Assembly (NCBI GenBank): GCA_052386675.1 | Contig: JBQTJX010000025.1 | Span: 1-64,000, forward strand | DNA: 64,000 bases | Direction of reading: 5' to 3' | From: RBG-16-66-20 sp052386675 | Lineage (GTDB): Bacteria; Pseudomonadota; Gammaproteobacteria; Burkholderiales; SG8-39 | Shown here: positions 16,070 through 24,493 of the stretch, in pieces | Numbering within the stretch: position 1 is the stretch's first letter | Layout of the letters: each line of letters starts with the position of its first letter | Program-made: the position numbers and the translations under genes | The notes under the pieces: model-generated | Database searches by the model: none | Told to the model about the DNA's origin: nothing | What the model saw: the letters and a program-made list of their open reading frames with translations, nothing else

Positions 16070-17403
16070 TGGCGGTGGCCCTCGCAGGCCGGGGCGGCGA
16101 GCACTTCCTCGCGCGGCGGGCGGATCGAGTCGGTTTCGTCGGTGGGCGACTTCCATTCCGTGCCCGCCACCACCTCGCCGTCCTGGAACACCATGTTGAG
16201 GCGCGATTCCTCCTGCAGCACGCGCATGTCCGCGAGCGGGTCGCCGTCCACTACCAGCAGGTCCGCCTCCAGGCCCGGCCGGATCGAGCCGAAGCGCTCG
16301 CCGCGGCCGATGGCGCGGGCGGCCACGGAGGTGGCTGCTTTGAGCACATCCATCGCGGGAATACCGAGCGTGGTGAGGTACTCCAGCTCGACCGCATTGT
16401 CGCCGTGCGGCATGCGGTTGCCGAGGTCGCCGCCGGAGGCGATCTGCACCCCGGCCGCGTGGGCGGCGCGGATGCTGGCTTCCCAGAGAGGCTGGTTCAC
16501 CTTCATCTCGTCGCGCTGCTTGCGCGACAGGCCGAGCTTCTCGCCCAGGTTCAGCACGCTGTAGAGCGTGCACAGCGTCGGCACCAGGAAGGCCTTCGTC
16601 TTCCTGAACAGCTCGATCGATTCCTCGTCCAGCCGCGTGCCGTGCTCTATGGTGTCGGCGCCGGCACGCAGCGCGTACTTCACCGAATCGTAGGACTGCG
16701 CGTGCACCGCGACCGTCTTGCCCCAGCGCTTGGCCTCCTCGATGCCGGCGCGCAGTTCCTCCTCGGAAATGGTCGTCATCCAGGTGCAGTTGGTTGGATG
16801 GAACTCACCGCCGCTGGCGATGAACTTGATGTTGTCCACGCCCTCGCGCGTCTGGCGCCGCACCGCCTTGCGGATGGCGTCGACGCCGTCCACCACCAGG
16901 CGCCCGGCGGTGCTCTCCCAGTGCGCCGGCAGGATGTCGTTGCCGCTGCCCGTGGTGCCGATGCCGCGGCCGCTGGCGACCACCTTGGGGCCGTAGATCT
17001 TGCGCGCGGCGACCGCATCGCGCATCGCAACGCTCGTGTTGCCGATCGTTCCCACTTCGCGCACCGCGGTGAAGCCGGCGTTCAGGATCGCGCGCGCGTG
17101 GATCACCGCATTGATGACCGCGGCCTCGACCGGAAAGCGCATCGCCTCCTCCATGTTCTTCGCGCCGGCGTAGACCATGTGCACGTGGCAATCGATCAGG
17201 CCGGGCATCACGGTGCGGCCCTGGCAGTCGAAGCGGTGCACGCCCTTGTCCTTCGGCGCCTTGGCCACCGGGCCGGTCGAGATGACCTTGCCACCGCGAA
17301 CCTCGACGTACCCGTTCTCCAGGGGCGCATCGGACACGCCATCGATCAGGCGGCAGCCGGCGAGCACGAACTCGGGCGGCGTGATGCGCGTGGGGGATCT
17401 CAT
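16066..17403 (-). CDS. Amidohydrolase family protein (imidazolonepropionase/prolidase-like)
   Basis: 445 residues from MRSPTRITPPEFVLAGCRLI. Metal-dependent hydrolase motifs: GLIDCHVHMV (HxH), IKFIASGGEFHP at the position of the bridging Lys in related enzymes, VAVHAQSYDSVKYALRAGAD, TIEHGTRLD and ASGGDLGNRMP with the catalytic Asp, then SIRPGLEADLLVVDGDPLAD, the C-terminal strand that rebuilds the small beta-sandwich. It is a cytoplasmic cyclic-amide or dipeptide hydrolase; the substrate is unknown. A longer start at 17550 was rejected because it would overlap the divergent gene. The C-terminal tail CEGHRH is His-rich. Confidence 0.88.
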   Translation of the reverse strand: MRSPTRITPPEFVLAGCRLIDGVSDAPLENGYVEVRGGKVISTGPVAKAPKDKGVHRFDCQGRTVMPGLIDCHVHMVYAGAKNMEEAMRFPVEAAVINAVIHARAILNAGFTAVREVGTIGNTSVAMRDAVAARKIYGPKVVASGRGIGTTGSGNDILPAHWESTAGRLVVDGVDAIRKAVRRQTREGVDNIKFIASGGEFHPTNCTWMTTISEEELRAGIEEAKRWGKTVAVHAQSYDSVKYALRAGADTIEHGTRLDEESIELFRKTKAFLVPTLCTLYSVLNLGEKLGLSRKQRDEMKVNQPLWEASIRAAHAAGVQIASGGDLGNRMPHGDNAVELEYLTTLGIPAMDVLKAATSVAARAIGRGERFGSIRPGLEADLLVVDGDPLADMRVLQEESRLNMVFQDGEVVAGTEWKSPTDETDSIRPPREEVLAAPACEGHRH

Positions 17404-17549
17404 GGCGCCGATTCTGGGGCGGCGCCGGGGCAAAGGAAAGCGTGGAACGCGAAACTCCGGTCGTGCCGTTCGCACATGCGATGGATTAGACTGCACGACC
17501 CCCGCTGGAACCACCTCGCCGGAACCAACCCTGTAAGGACGCCCTTGCA

Positions 17550-19883
17550 ATGAGCAGCAGCCCGAGCTTCACCCCGCCCGCCACGCAGTTCGACCCCGCC
17601 TCGGCGCGCTTTGGCGCCTCGCGCACCCAGAAGCGCCTCGAGGACGACCGCCTGTTGCACGGCAAGGGCCGGTACAGCGACGACCTGGACCTGCCGGGCC
17701 AGGCCTGGATGGTGCTGCTGCGCTCGCCGCATGCGCATGCGCGCATCGCCTCGGTCGACACCGCCGAGGCGCGCAAGGCCCCCGGGGTGGTCGCGGTCTA
17801 CACCGCGGCGGACCTCGCCGCCGACGGCATCGGCCCGATCCCGTTCCCGCCGCTGTTCAAGCGCGCCGACGGCACGCCGATGGCGGCGCCGGCGCGCACG
17901 CTGCTGGCCGAAGGCACCGCGTTCTACGCCGGCATCCCGGTGGTCGCGGTGGTCGCGGAAACGCGCCTCCAGGCCCAGGACGCCGCCGAGCTGGTGATGG
18001 TGGAGTTCGAGGAACTGCCAGCCGTGGTGACGCCGGCGCAGGCGATCGCGCCCGGCGCGCCCGTGATCTGGCCCTCCGCGCCGGACAACATTTCGGCGGA
18101 GATCCGCTATGGCGATGCGAAGGCCGCCGCCGAGGCGATGGCGAAGGCCGCGCACGTGGTCGAGATCGCGATCGCCAACCAGCGCGTCGCGGCGATGCCG
18201 CTGGAGCCGCGCTGCGCGCTGGCGGAGTTCAAGGACGGCCGCTGGACGGTGATCACGCAGACGCAGCAGCCCACCGGCACTCGCGACGGACTTGCCGCCG
18301 CGTTCAAGACCAAGCCCGAGCAGTTCCGTGTCCGCGTTGGCGACCTGGGCGGCGGCTTCGGCATGAAGACGGGCCTGTACCAGGAGGACGCGCTCGCCTG
18401 CTACGCCGCGCGCAAGCTCGCGCGCCCGGTGAAGTGGCGCGCCGACCGCAGCGAGGATTTCCTCGCCGCGCACATGGGCCGGGACCAGCATTTCAGGGCG
18501 AAGCTCGCGCTCGACGCGGAGGGCCGCATCCTCGCGCTGAAGATGGAAATGCTGGGCAACTTTGGCAGCGTCCCGGTGGGCTCCACCGCGATGGTGCCGC
18601 TGATGGTCGGCCCGAAGGTGGTGACCTCGGTGTATCGCGTTCCGGTGGTGGACTACTGGATTCGCGGCGTGCTGACCAACACCATGGCCACCGGCGCCTA
18701 CCGCGGCGCGGGGCGCCCCGAGGCGAACTTCCTCATGGAGCGGCTGATGGACAAGGCCGCGCGCGAGCTCAAAATGGACCCGGCCGAGATCCGCCGCCGC
18801 AACTTCATCCCGCCGGAGGCCTTCCCGGCGCGCACGCACCTGGGCGACGTCTACGATGCGGGCGAGTTCGCGCGCATGCTGGGGGGCGTGATGAAGGCGG
18901 CCGACTGGGACGGCTTCCCCGCGCGCAAGTCCGAATCGGCGAAGCGCGGCCTGCTGCGCGGCCGGGGCCTCGCCTCCTACCTGGAATGGACCGGCGCGCT
19001 GCCCACCGAAACGGTGGACATCGAAGTCGCCGCCGACGGCACGGTCTCGGTGTTCTCCGGAACCATGGCGATGGGGCAGGGCCTGGAGACCACCTACACG
19101 CAGCTCATCACCGAAGTGCTGGGCATCGCCGCGGACAAGATCCGCATCGTGCAGGGCGACACCGACCGCGCCAACGGCGTGGGCAGCGTCGGCTCGCGTT
19201 CGGCCTTCGTCGGCGGCTCGGCGGTGGTCGCCGCAGGCCACAACGTGGTCGCGCGCGGCAAGGAACTCGCCGCGGAGCAACTGGAAGCGGCGCCGCGCGA
19301 CATTGAATACCGCGACGGCAGGTTCTCCATTGCCGGCACCGACCGCGGCATCGGCCTGGCGGAACTGGCCGGCAAGCAGGCGCAGAAAATCATCCGCGTC
19401 TCGGCCACCCAGACGCCCTCGGCGCCCTCCTGGCCCAACGGCGCGCAGGCCATCGAGGTCGAGATTGATCCCCAGACCGGCGTCGTGGAACTGGCGAACA
19501 TCACCAGTTGCGACGACATCGGCCGCATCATCAATCGCACGATCGTCGAGGGCCAGGTCCATGGCGGCGTCGCGCAAGGCGCGGGACAGGCGTTGTGGGA
19601 ACAGGCGGTGTACGACGCCGACAGCGGCCAGCTGGTGACCGGTTCGCTGATGGATTACTGCGTGCCGCGCGCCGACCAGTTCCCGCCGATGCGCGTCGAG
19701 TTCGACGAGAGCGTGCCCTGCAAGACCAACCTGCTTGGGGTGAAGGGCGTGGGGGAGCTGGGCACCATCGGCGCCACGCCGGCCACGGTCAGCGCGGTGC
19801 TCGATGCGCTCGCCGACCGCGGCATCCGCGACCTCGACATGCCGCTGACGCCAGAGAAGGTGTGGCGGGCGTTGAATCGATAG
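17550..19883 (+). CDS. Xanthine dehydrogenase/CO dehydrogenase-type molybdenum-binding large subunit
   Basis: 777 residues, full length for a CoxL/XdhB-type subunit. Seen: SRTQKRLEDDRLLHGKGRYS at the N-terminus, LPGQAWMVLLRSPHAHARI, LGGGFGMKTGLYQEDALACY, AYRGAGRPEANF, GTMAMGQGLETTYTQLITEV, GSVGSRSAFVGGSAV and GVKGVGELGTIGA with the catalytic Glu. AYRGAGR, not AYRCSFR, marks a form II-like aldehyde/heterocycle hydroxylase, not a true CO dehydrogenase. Such enzymes need [2Fe-2S] and FAD subunits; neither coxS nor coxM genes are adjacent, which is odd. A weak Shine-Dalgarno (TAAGGA) is present. The TonB gene begins inside its 3' end. Confidence 0.9.
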   Translation: MSSSPSFTPPATQFDPASARFGASRTQKRLEDDRLLHGKGRYSDDLDLPGQAWMVLLRSPHAHARIASVDTAEARKAPGVVAVYTAADLAADGIGPIPFPPLFKRADGTPMAAPARTLLAEGTAFYAGIPVVAVVAETRLQAQDAAELVMVEFEELPAVVTPAQAIAPGAPVIWPSAPDNISAEIRYGDAKAAAEAMAKAAHVVEIAIANQRVAAMPLEPRCALAEFKDGRWTVITQTQQPTGTRDGLAAAFKTKPEQFRVRVGDLGGGFGMKTGLYQEDALACYAARKLARPVKWRADRSEDFLAAHMGRDQHFRAKLALDAEGRILALKMEMLGNFGSVPVGSTAMVPLMVGPKVVTSVYRVPVVDYWIRGVLTNTMATGAYRGAGRPEANFLMERLMDKAARELKMDPAEIRRRNFIPPEAFPARTHLGDVYDAGEFARMLGGVMKAADWDGFPARKSESAKRGLLRGRGLASYLEWTGALPTETVDIEVAADGTVSVFSGTMAMGQGLETTYTQLITEVLGIAADKIRIVQGDTDRANGVGSVGSRSAFVGGSAVVAAGHNVVARGKELAAEQLEAAPRDIEYRDGRFSIAGTDRGIGLAELAGKQAQKIIRVSATQTPSAPSWPNGAQAIEVEIDPQTGVVELANITSCDDIGRIINRTIVEGQVHGGVAQGAGQALWEQAVYDADSGQLVTGSLMDYCVPRADQFPPMRVEFDESVPCKTNLLGVKGVGELGTIGATPATVSAVLDALADRGIRDLDMPLTPEKVWRALNR

Positions 19884-20617
19884 GCGGCGCGAGGTTCGCT
19901 GCGCCGTGGTTGCGCAGCCGCGTGCTGCGCGCGGCGCTCGTCGCCTCGGTGCTGTTGCACATCGCGGTCCTGCTGGGCCTGCCTGAACTGATCGAGGCTA
20001 AGCGCAAGGCCTGGTTTCCCGCGCCGCTCAGCGCGCGGCTGGTGCCACCGCCGCCGGCGGCGAAGCAGGAACCAGAACCAATGAAGGCCGAGCCCGCACC
20101 GATTCCTGCGAAGCCATCGCCTCGCGCGGTGCCCGCGCCGGCCCGGCCGGCGCCTGCTCCGGCACCTGCGGTGGCAGAATCGCCAAGGACAGACCCGGTG
20201 ATCGCCGCGCCGCCCGCGACCCAGGCTGCGCCGTCAACCGCCATCGATCCGTCGCCGTCGAGGGCTGAGTCGCGTCCCGCGGCTCCCGCTGCCGCGCCCG
20301 CGCCGGCCTTCGACGAGGCCGGCACCGTCGCGCAGTACCGCATCGCGCTGATGCAGGTAGCGAGCACGCTGAAAACCTATCCGCGCATCGCGCAGGAGAA
20401 CAACTGGGAGGGCCGCGTCGAAGTGCGCCTCACCATCGGCCCCGGCGGCGCGATCACTTCGCTCGCGGTGAAGTCCGGCACCGGCTACGCGGTGCTCGAC
20501 CAGCATGCGCTGGACATGCTGCGTCGCGCGCAGCCGAAGACGCCGCTGCCCGCGGGGCTGCGAGGGCGCGAGTTCACGCTGGAAGTGCCGGTGGTGTTCG
20601 GGTTGAAGGACGGCTGA
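19862..20617 (+). CDS. tonB: Energy transducer TonB family protein
   Basis: 251 residues if started at the GTG at 19862; TTG 19910 and GTG 19922 are alternatives, and none has a convincing Shine-Dalgarno. One membrane helix (LVASVLLHIAVLLGLP) is followed by a long Pro/Ala/Lys/Glu-rich periplasmic spacer and a TonB_C domain: YPRIAQENNWEGRVEVRLTI, SGTGYAVLDQHALDMLRRA and FTLEVPVVFGL. TonB transmits ExbBD-generated force to outer-membrane receptors. No exbB or exbD is here. Its neighbour is the ferric-iron ABC importer, so iron or siderophore uptake is a natural job (inference). It overlaps the molybdenum-subunit gene by 22 bp. Confidence 0.85.
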   Translation: MAGVESIGGARFAAPWLRSRVLRAALVASVLLHIAVLLGLPELIEAKRKAWFPAPLSARLVPPPPAAKQEPEPMKAEPAPIPAKPSPRAVPAPARPAPAPAPAVAESPRTDPVIAAPPATQAAPSTAIDPSPSRAESRPAAPAAAPAPAFDEAGTVAQYRIALMQVASTLKTYPRIAQENNWEGRVEVRLTIGPGGAITSLAVKSGTGYAVLDQHALDMLRRAQPKTPLPAGLRGREFTLEVPVVFGLKDG

Positions 20618-20632
20618 GGGGCAGGGAAGGCG

Positions 20633-20662
20633 GGGTGATGTAACCGATCGGTTACATCACCC
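20633..20662. repeat. Perfect 30-bp palindrome at a convergent junction (palindrome copy A)
   Basis: Core half-site GATGTAACCGA followed at once by its exact reverse complement (20637-20658), extended here to 15-bp arms. It spans the 3' end of the ABC ATPase gene and the gap to tonB. The same 22-bp core recurs at 39872-39893. There is no T-run, so it is not a standard terminator. Confidence 0.85.
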
Positions 20663-21733
20663 GGCCCCGCCGGGCGCGAACGCCACCACGTGGTCGACGT
20701 CCAGGCGGATGCCGATGCGCTCGCCGATGGCGTGGTTGTGGTGGCTGGGGACCAGCGCCAGCACCTTGCGGCCGCTGGCGAGCTTGAGCGTGTACAGGAT
20801 CTCGGCGCCGCGGAAGGCCTTGTGCGTCACCTCGGCCTGCGTCGGCGCGGCGTCGTCGTGGATCACGTCGTCCGGCCGCAGCAGCACCTCGGCGCTGCAG
20901 CCCTTGCCGCAAACGTCGCAGCCGACCGCGCAGGCGTGCGGGATCGCGCCATCGAGCACGCCCAGTTCGAACTCGACCTGGTTCGGGTTGAGCACTTTCG
21001 CCGGCAGGAACACGCCCTGGCCGACGAAATCGGCGACGAAGCGGCTGGCCGGCCGGTGGTAGAGGTTGTAGGCGCTGTCCCATTGCACGATGCCGCCCTC
21101 GCGCATGACGCCGATTTCATCGGCCATGGCGAAGGCTTCCTGCTGGTCGTGGGTCACCAGCACCGCGGTTGCGCCGGAGGCCTTGATGATGTCGCGCAGC
21201 TCGTGAGACAGGCGCTCGCGCAATTCGGTGTCCAGGCTCGCGAAGGGCTCGTCAAGCAACAGCAGCTCGGGGCGCGGCGCCAGCGCGCGCGCGAGCGCCA
21301 CGCGCTGCTGCTGGCCGCCGGAGAGTTCGTGCGGGTACTGCTTGAGCGCATCGCCCAGGCCGGTGAGTTCGGCCAGTTCGCGCACGCGCGCGTCGGCTTC
21401 CGCGCGCGGCAGGGCGAAGGCGATGTTGCCGGCGGCGGTGAGGTGCGGGAATAGCGCGTGTTCCTGGAACACCATGCCGATGCGCCGTTTCTCCGGCGCG
21501 AGGCTCAGTTCGTGCGAGGACACCACTGTGCCATTGAGCAGGATGCGGCCCGAGGCCGGCTGCTCGAAGCCCGCGATGCAGCGCAGGACCGTGGTCTTGC
21601 CGCAGCCGCTCGGACCGAGCAGGCAGCCGATGGCGCCGCGCGCCAGCGAGAAGGACAGGTCGCGCACCGACTGGTGCCCGTCGTAGGCGTGCTCCAGGCT
21701 CTCGACGCGAAGCAGCGGTTCCATGGGCATCAT
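20657..21733 (-). CDS. fbpC: Ferric-iron ABC importer ATP-binding protein (FbpC-like)
   Basis: 358 residues (or 355 from the third ATG, MEPLLRV). Walker A GPSGCGKTT (40-48), Q-loop VFQEHALFPH, signature LSGGQQQR (137-144), Walker B LLLLDEP (157-163), switch His VLVTHDQQEA, then the FbpC/CysA-type regulatory domain. It would power Fe(III) import with the FbpB-like permease encoded divergently. Unusual: a cysteine cluster C268-x3-C272-x2-C275-x3-C279 in the regulatory domain, resembling a metal or Fe-S site. The 3' end lies in a perfect palindrome, and the 5' end abuts a 31-bp AT-rich palindrome. Confidence 0.9.
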   Translation of the reverse strand: MMPMEPLLRVESLEHAYDGHQSVRDLSFSLARGAIGCLLGPSGCGKTTVLRCIAGFEQPASGRILLNGTVVSSHELSLAPEKRRIGMVFQEHALFPHLTAAGNIAFALPRAEADARVRELAELTGLGDALKQYPHELSGGQQQRVALARALAPRPELLLLDEPFASLDTELRERLSHELRDIIKASGATAVLVTHDQQEAFAMADEIGVMREGGIVQWDSAYNLYHRPASRFVADFVGQGVFLPAKVLNPNQVEFELGVLDGAIPHACAVGCDVCGKGCSAEVLLRPDDVIHDDAAPTQAEVTHKAFRGAEILYTLKLASGRKVLALVPSHHNHAIGERIGIRLDVDHVVAFAPGGAG

Positions 21734-21761
21734 TCTATCAAGAATAATTCTTGTTAGAATG
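21731..21761. promoter_or_regulatory. Fur-box-like 31-bp palindrome between fbpC and fbpB
   Basis: Left arm CATTCTATCAAGAAT, centre A, right arm ATTCTTGTTAGAATG: 15-bp arms with one mismatch. The core AAGAATAATTCTT resembles the GAGAAT-N-ATTCTC form of Fur boxes. TAGAAT -10-like hexamers are mirrored at both ends (21732-21737 on minus, 21755-21760 on plus), so one bound dimer could control both directions. Fur assignment is inference. Confidence 0.65.
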
Positions 21762-21765
21762 AGGA

Positions 21766-23409
21766 GTGCTTTATTTTCAAAGAGTTGGATTTCTGGGGGC
21801 GATTTCCTTCGGCGCCGCCGCGCTGATCCTGCTGCCCATCCTCGCCGTGCTGGCGAGCGTCATCGGTCCCGCTGGCGCAACGTGGGACACGTGGTCACAC
21901 CTCGCGCGCACCGTACTTGGCACCTACATCGTCAACACCGCGCTGCTGACCGTGGGCGTCGCAGCCGGCGTGATGTCCATGGGCGTGATCGCAGCGTGGC
22001 TGGTGACCGCGTACCACTTTCCCGGCCGCCGCGTGCTCGAATGGGCGCTGGTCCTGCCGCTGGCGATGCCGGCCTATGTAATGGCCTACGCCTATACCGA
22101 CTGGTTGCAGTTCGCCGGGCCGGTGCAGGCCGCGTTGCGCGCCGCCACCGGCTGGCAGGCGCGTGAGTACTGGTTCCCCGACGTGCGCTCTCTGCCCGGC
22201 GCCGCCGCGCTTCTCGCGCTCGCCCTGTATCCCTACGTTTATCTGCTGGCGCGCACCGCGTTCGTGGACGTGTCGCGCAGCGCGCTGGAAGCGGCGCGCC
22301 TCTCCGGGCAGTCCGCCTGGGGCGCGTTCCGCCGCGTCGCGCTGCCGATCGCGCGGCCGGCGGTGGCCGCCGGCACCGCGCTCGCGCTGATGGAGACGCT
22401 GGCCGATTTCGGCACGGTGTCGTATTTCGGGCTGGAAGTGTTCACCACCGGGATCTTCAAGGCCTGGATCTCCATGGGCGACGTCGCGGCGGCGGCGCAG
22501 CTCTCGGCCTGCCTGCTCGTGTTCGTCGCCGTGCTCATCGCGCTCGAGCGCGCGAGCCGCGGCCGCGCCGGCTATGCGAGCGGGGCACGCAAGCGCTCGC
22601 CGCCGCAACGCCTCTCCGGCGCCGAGGCGTGGCTCGCCTTCACGGCCTGCGCGATGCCGGTCCTGCTCGGATTCGTGCTGCCCGCCGCGCTGCTGCTGAA
22701 CCTGGCTTGGGGCGAGCCGGTATCGGGGGCGCGACTGCGAGCGCTGGTCGGCAACAGCTTCACGCTCGCGGGCATCGCCGCAGCGCTGGGCGTGGTGCTG
22801 GCGACCGCGATGGCCTACGCCGCGCGGCTCGCGCGCGGGCCCGGGTCCGGAACGGTTGCGCTCGCCAATCGCGCCGCATCGCTGGGCTACGCCATTCCAG
22901 GCGCGGTGATCGCGGTCGGCGTGCTGGTGCCGCTGGGGCGCCTGGACAACTGGTTCGCGGGCGCGGTGGAGGAGGCCTTCGGCGCGAAGCCGGGACTGCT
23001 GCTCACCGGCACCGTGGTCGCGCTGGTCTACGCCTACCTGGTGCGCTTCCTCGCGGTGGCGCTGCAGGCGGTCGAGTCGGGCCTCGCCAGGATCACCCCG
23101 CGCATGGACGATGCCGCGCGCAGCCTGGGCGCGAGCCCGGCGAAGGCGCTGGCGCGCGTGCATGCGCCGCTGCTGGCCTCGAGCCTCGCGAGCGCGGCGC
23201 TGCTGTTGTTCGTGGACGTGATGAAGGAGCTGCCGGCGACCTTCGCCCTGCGGCCCTTTAATTTCGACACCCTGGCGATCGAGGCCTACAACCTCGCCAA
23301 GGACGAGCGCCTGGCCGAGGCCGCGGCGCCGTCACTGGTGATCGTGGCGATCGGCCTGGTGCCGCTGCTGGTCGTGACCAGACGCTATTTCCAGGCCACG
23401 CGGTCGTAG
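21766..23409 (+). CDS. fbpB: Ferric-iron ABC importer permease (FbpB-like)
   Basis: 547 residues with ~12 membrane segments in two homologous halves, as in FbpB/SfuB. Each half carries an EAA loop for docking the ATPase: AARLSGQSAWGAFRRVALPI and AARSLGASPAKALARVHAPL. FGTVSYFGLEVFTTGIFKAW is also typical of iron permeases. The start is GTG at 21766, only 5 nt after a TAGAAT box and directly after GAGGA; a leaderless message is possible. It lies in the inner membrane. It is divergent from fbpC, and its last 25 bp overlap the end of the convergent fbpA-like gene, an unusual split layout compared with fbpABC operons. Confidence 0.92.
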   Translation: MLYFQRVGFLGAISFGAAALILLPILAVLASVIGPAGATWDTWSHLARTVLGTYIVNTALLTVGVAAGVMSMGVIAAWLVTAYHFPGRRVLEWALVLPLAMPAYVMAYAYTDWLQFAGPVQAALRAATGWQAREYWFPDVRSLPGAAALLALALYPYVYLLARTAFVDVSRSALEAARLSGQSAWGAFRRVALPIARPAVAAGTALALMETLADFGTVSYFGLEVFTTGIFKAWISMGDVAAAAQLSACLLVFVAVLIALERASRGRAGYASGARKRSPPQRLSGAEAWLAFTACAMPVLLGFVLPAALLLNLAWGEPVSGARLRALVGNSFTLAGIAAALGVVLATAMAYAARLARGPGSGTVALANRAASLGYAIPGAVIAVGVLVPLGRLDNWFAGAVEEAFGAKPGLLLTGTVVALVYAYLVRFLAVALQAVESGLARITPRMDDAARSLGASPAKALARVHAPLLASSLASAALLLFVDVMKELPATFALRPFNFDTLAIEAYNLAKDERLAEAAAPSLVIVAIGLVPLLVVTRRYFQATRS

Positions 23410-24404
23410 ATTTTCTGCGAGCCGGGCTGGTTGCGGCCCAGCACCGCGACGTTGAGCGCGTCGCGCTTGAAATCACCGAAGGTGCTGAGGACCGGGTTCG
23501 CGGTCTTCACGCTCGCCACCGCCGGCCATTCGTTGTTGCCTTCGGCGAAGTAGCGCTGCGCCTCGTCGCTCGCCAGGTACTCCAGGAACTTTACCGCCGC
23601 CTCGCGGTTGGGCGAGTGCTTCATCACGCCGGCGCCGGAGATGTTGACGTGCGTGCCGAAGCTCGACTGGTTCGGGAACACCACGCCGACCTTCTCAGCC
23701 ACCGCCTTGTCGTCGGGCTTGGCCGAGCGCGCGAGTCGCGCGTAGTAATACTGGTTGGAAATGGTGACGTCGCATTCGCCGGCGGCCACGCTCTTCAGCT
23801 GGTCGGTGTCGCCGCCCTTGGGATCGCGCGCGAGGTTTTCCTTCACGCCCCTCGCCCAGGCTTCGGCCTTCGCCTCGCCCAGGTGGTCCACCAGCGCGCC
23901 CATCAGCGACAGGTTGTAGATGTTGGTCGAGGAGCGCATGCACAGACGCCCCTTCCACTTCGGCTCGGCGAGCGATTCGTAGGTCGCCACGTCCTCGGGC
24001 TTCACCTTCGCCTTGTTGTAGGCGATGAGGCGCGCGCGCAGGGAGAAGCCGTACCAGAGGCCGGATGGCTCGCGGAAGCTGGCCGGGATGCGCGATTCGA
24101 GCGCCGCGGACTTCACCGGCTGGAAGAACCCGAGCTGCTCGGCGCGCCACAGGCGGCCGGCATCCACCGTGATGAGCACGTCGGCGGGGCTGCGCGCGCC
24201 TTCGTTGCGGATGCGCTCGATGAGGGCGTCTTCGCCCGCCTCGATGCGGTTGATCTTGATGCCAGTGGCCTTGGTGAAGCCGGCGTAGAGCGCCTCGTCG
24301 GTCTGGTAGTGGCGCGAGGAGTAGAGGTTCAGGACCTTGTCCTGGGCGGTGGCGGTCCCGGCGACGGTGGCCAGGAGGGCGGCGAGGACGATTTTCTTAG
24401 TCAT
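23385..24404 (-). CDS. fbpA: Fe(III) ABC importer periplasmic binding protein (FbpA-like)
   Basis: 339 residues with a signal peptide (MTKKIVLAALLATVAGTATA, then QDK). Family features: VLNLYSSRHYQTDEALYAGF, ADVLITVDAGRLWRAEQLG, FSLRARLIAYNK, and the Tyr cluster ISNQYYYARL (Tyr219-221), which with Tyr33 provides phenolate iron ligands in bacterial transferrin-like proteins. It delivers Fe(III) to the FbpB/FbpC-type transporter encoded next door. Its own promoter has a perfect -35 and two Fur-like boxes. The 3' end overlaps fbpB by 25 bp in convergent orientation. Confidence 0.92.
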   Translation of the reverse strand: MTKKIVLAALLATVAGTATAQDKVLNLYSSRHYQTDEALYAGFTKATGIKINRIEAGEDALIERIRNEGARSPADVLITVDAGRLWRAEQLGFFQPVKSAALESRIPASFREPSGLWYGFSLRARLIAYNKAKVKPEDVATYESLAEPKWKGRLCMRSSTNIYNLSLMGALVDHLGEAKAEAWARGVKENLARDPKGGDTDQLKSVAAGECDVTISNQYYYARLARSAKPDDKAVAEKVGVVFPNQSSFGTHVNISGAGVMKHSPNREAAVKFLEYLASDEAQRYFAEGNNEWPAVASVKTANPVLSTFGDFKRDALNVAVLGRNQPGSQKIYDRVAWK

Positions 24405-24444
24405 GACAGGGACTTGCCTTCTTTCCGATGGGTGGAAAGAAAAT

Positions 24445-24489
24445 GATAACGCTTCTCACTACTGTATGTCAATGAGAATAGGTTTCAGT
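24445..24489 (-). promoter_or_regulatory. fbpA promoter with two Fur-like boxes
   Basis: On the minus strand, -35 TTGACA (24474-24469), 18-nt spacer, -10 TATCAT (24450-24445). Box 1, TGATAACGCTTCTCA on the plus strand (24446-24460), covers the -10. Box 2, TGAGAATAGGTTTCA (24475-24489), abuts the -35. Both fit a 7-1-7 Fur pattern, the first far better. Iron repression is inferred from position and from the gene served. Confidence 0.7.
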
Positions 24490-24493
24490 TTGA

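Noticed and set aside
15313..17553. 746-codon plus-strand frame over the flavoprotein and amidohydrolase
   Set aside because: High-GC shadow, antisense to the amidohydrolase with its HxH and Asp motifs; no domain is readable in it.
17550..19883. Carbon monoxide dehydrogenase large subunit
   Set aside because: The active-site loop is AYRGAGR, not the AYRCSFR of true CO-oxidising form I, and no coxM or coxS is adjacent.
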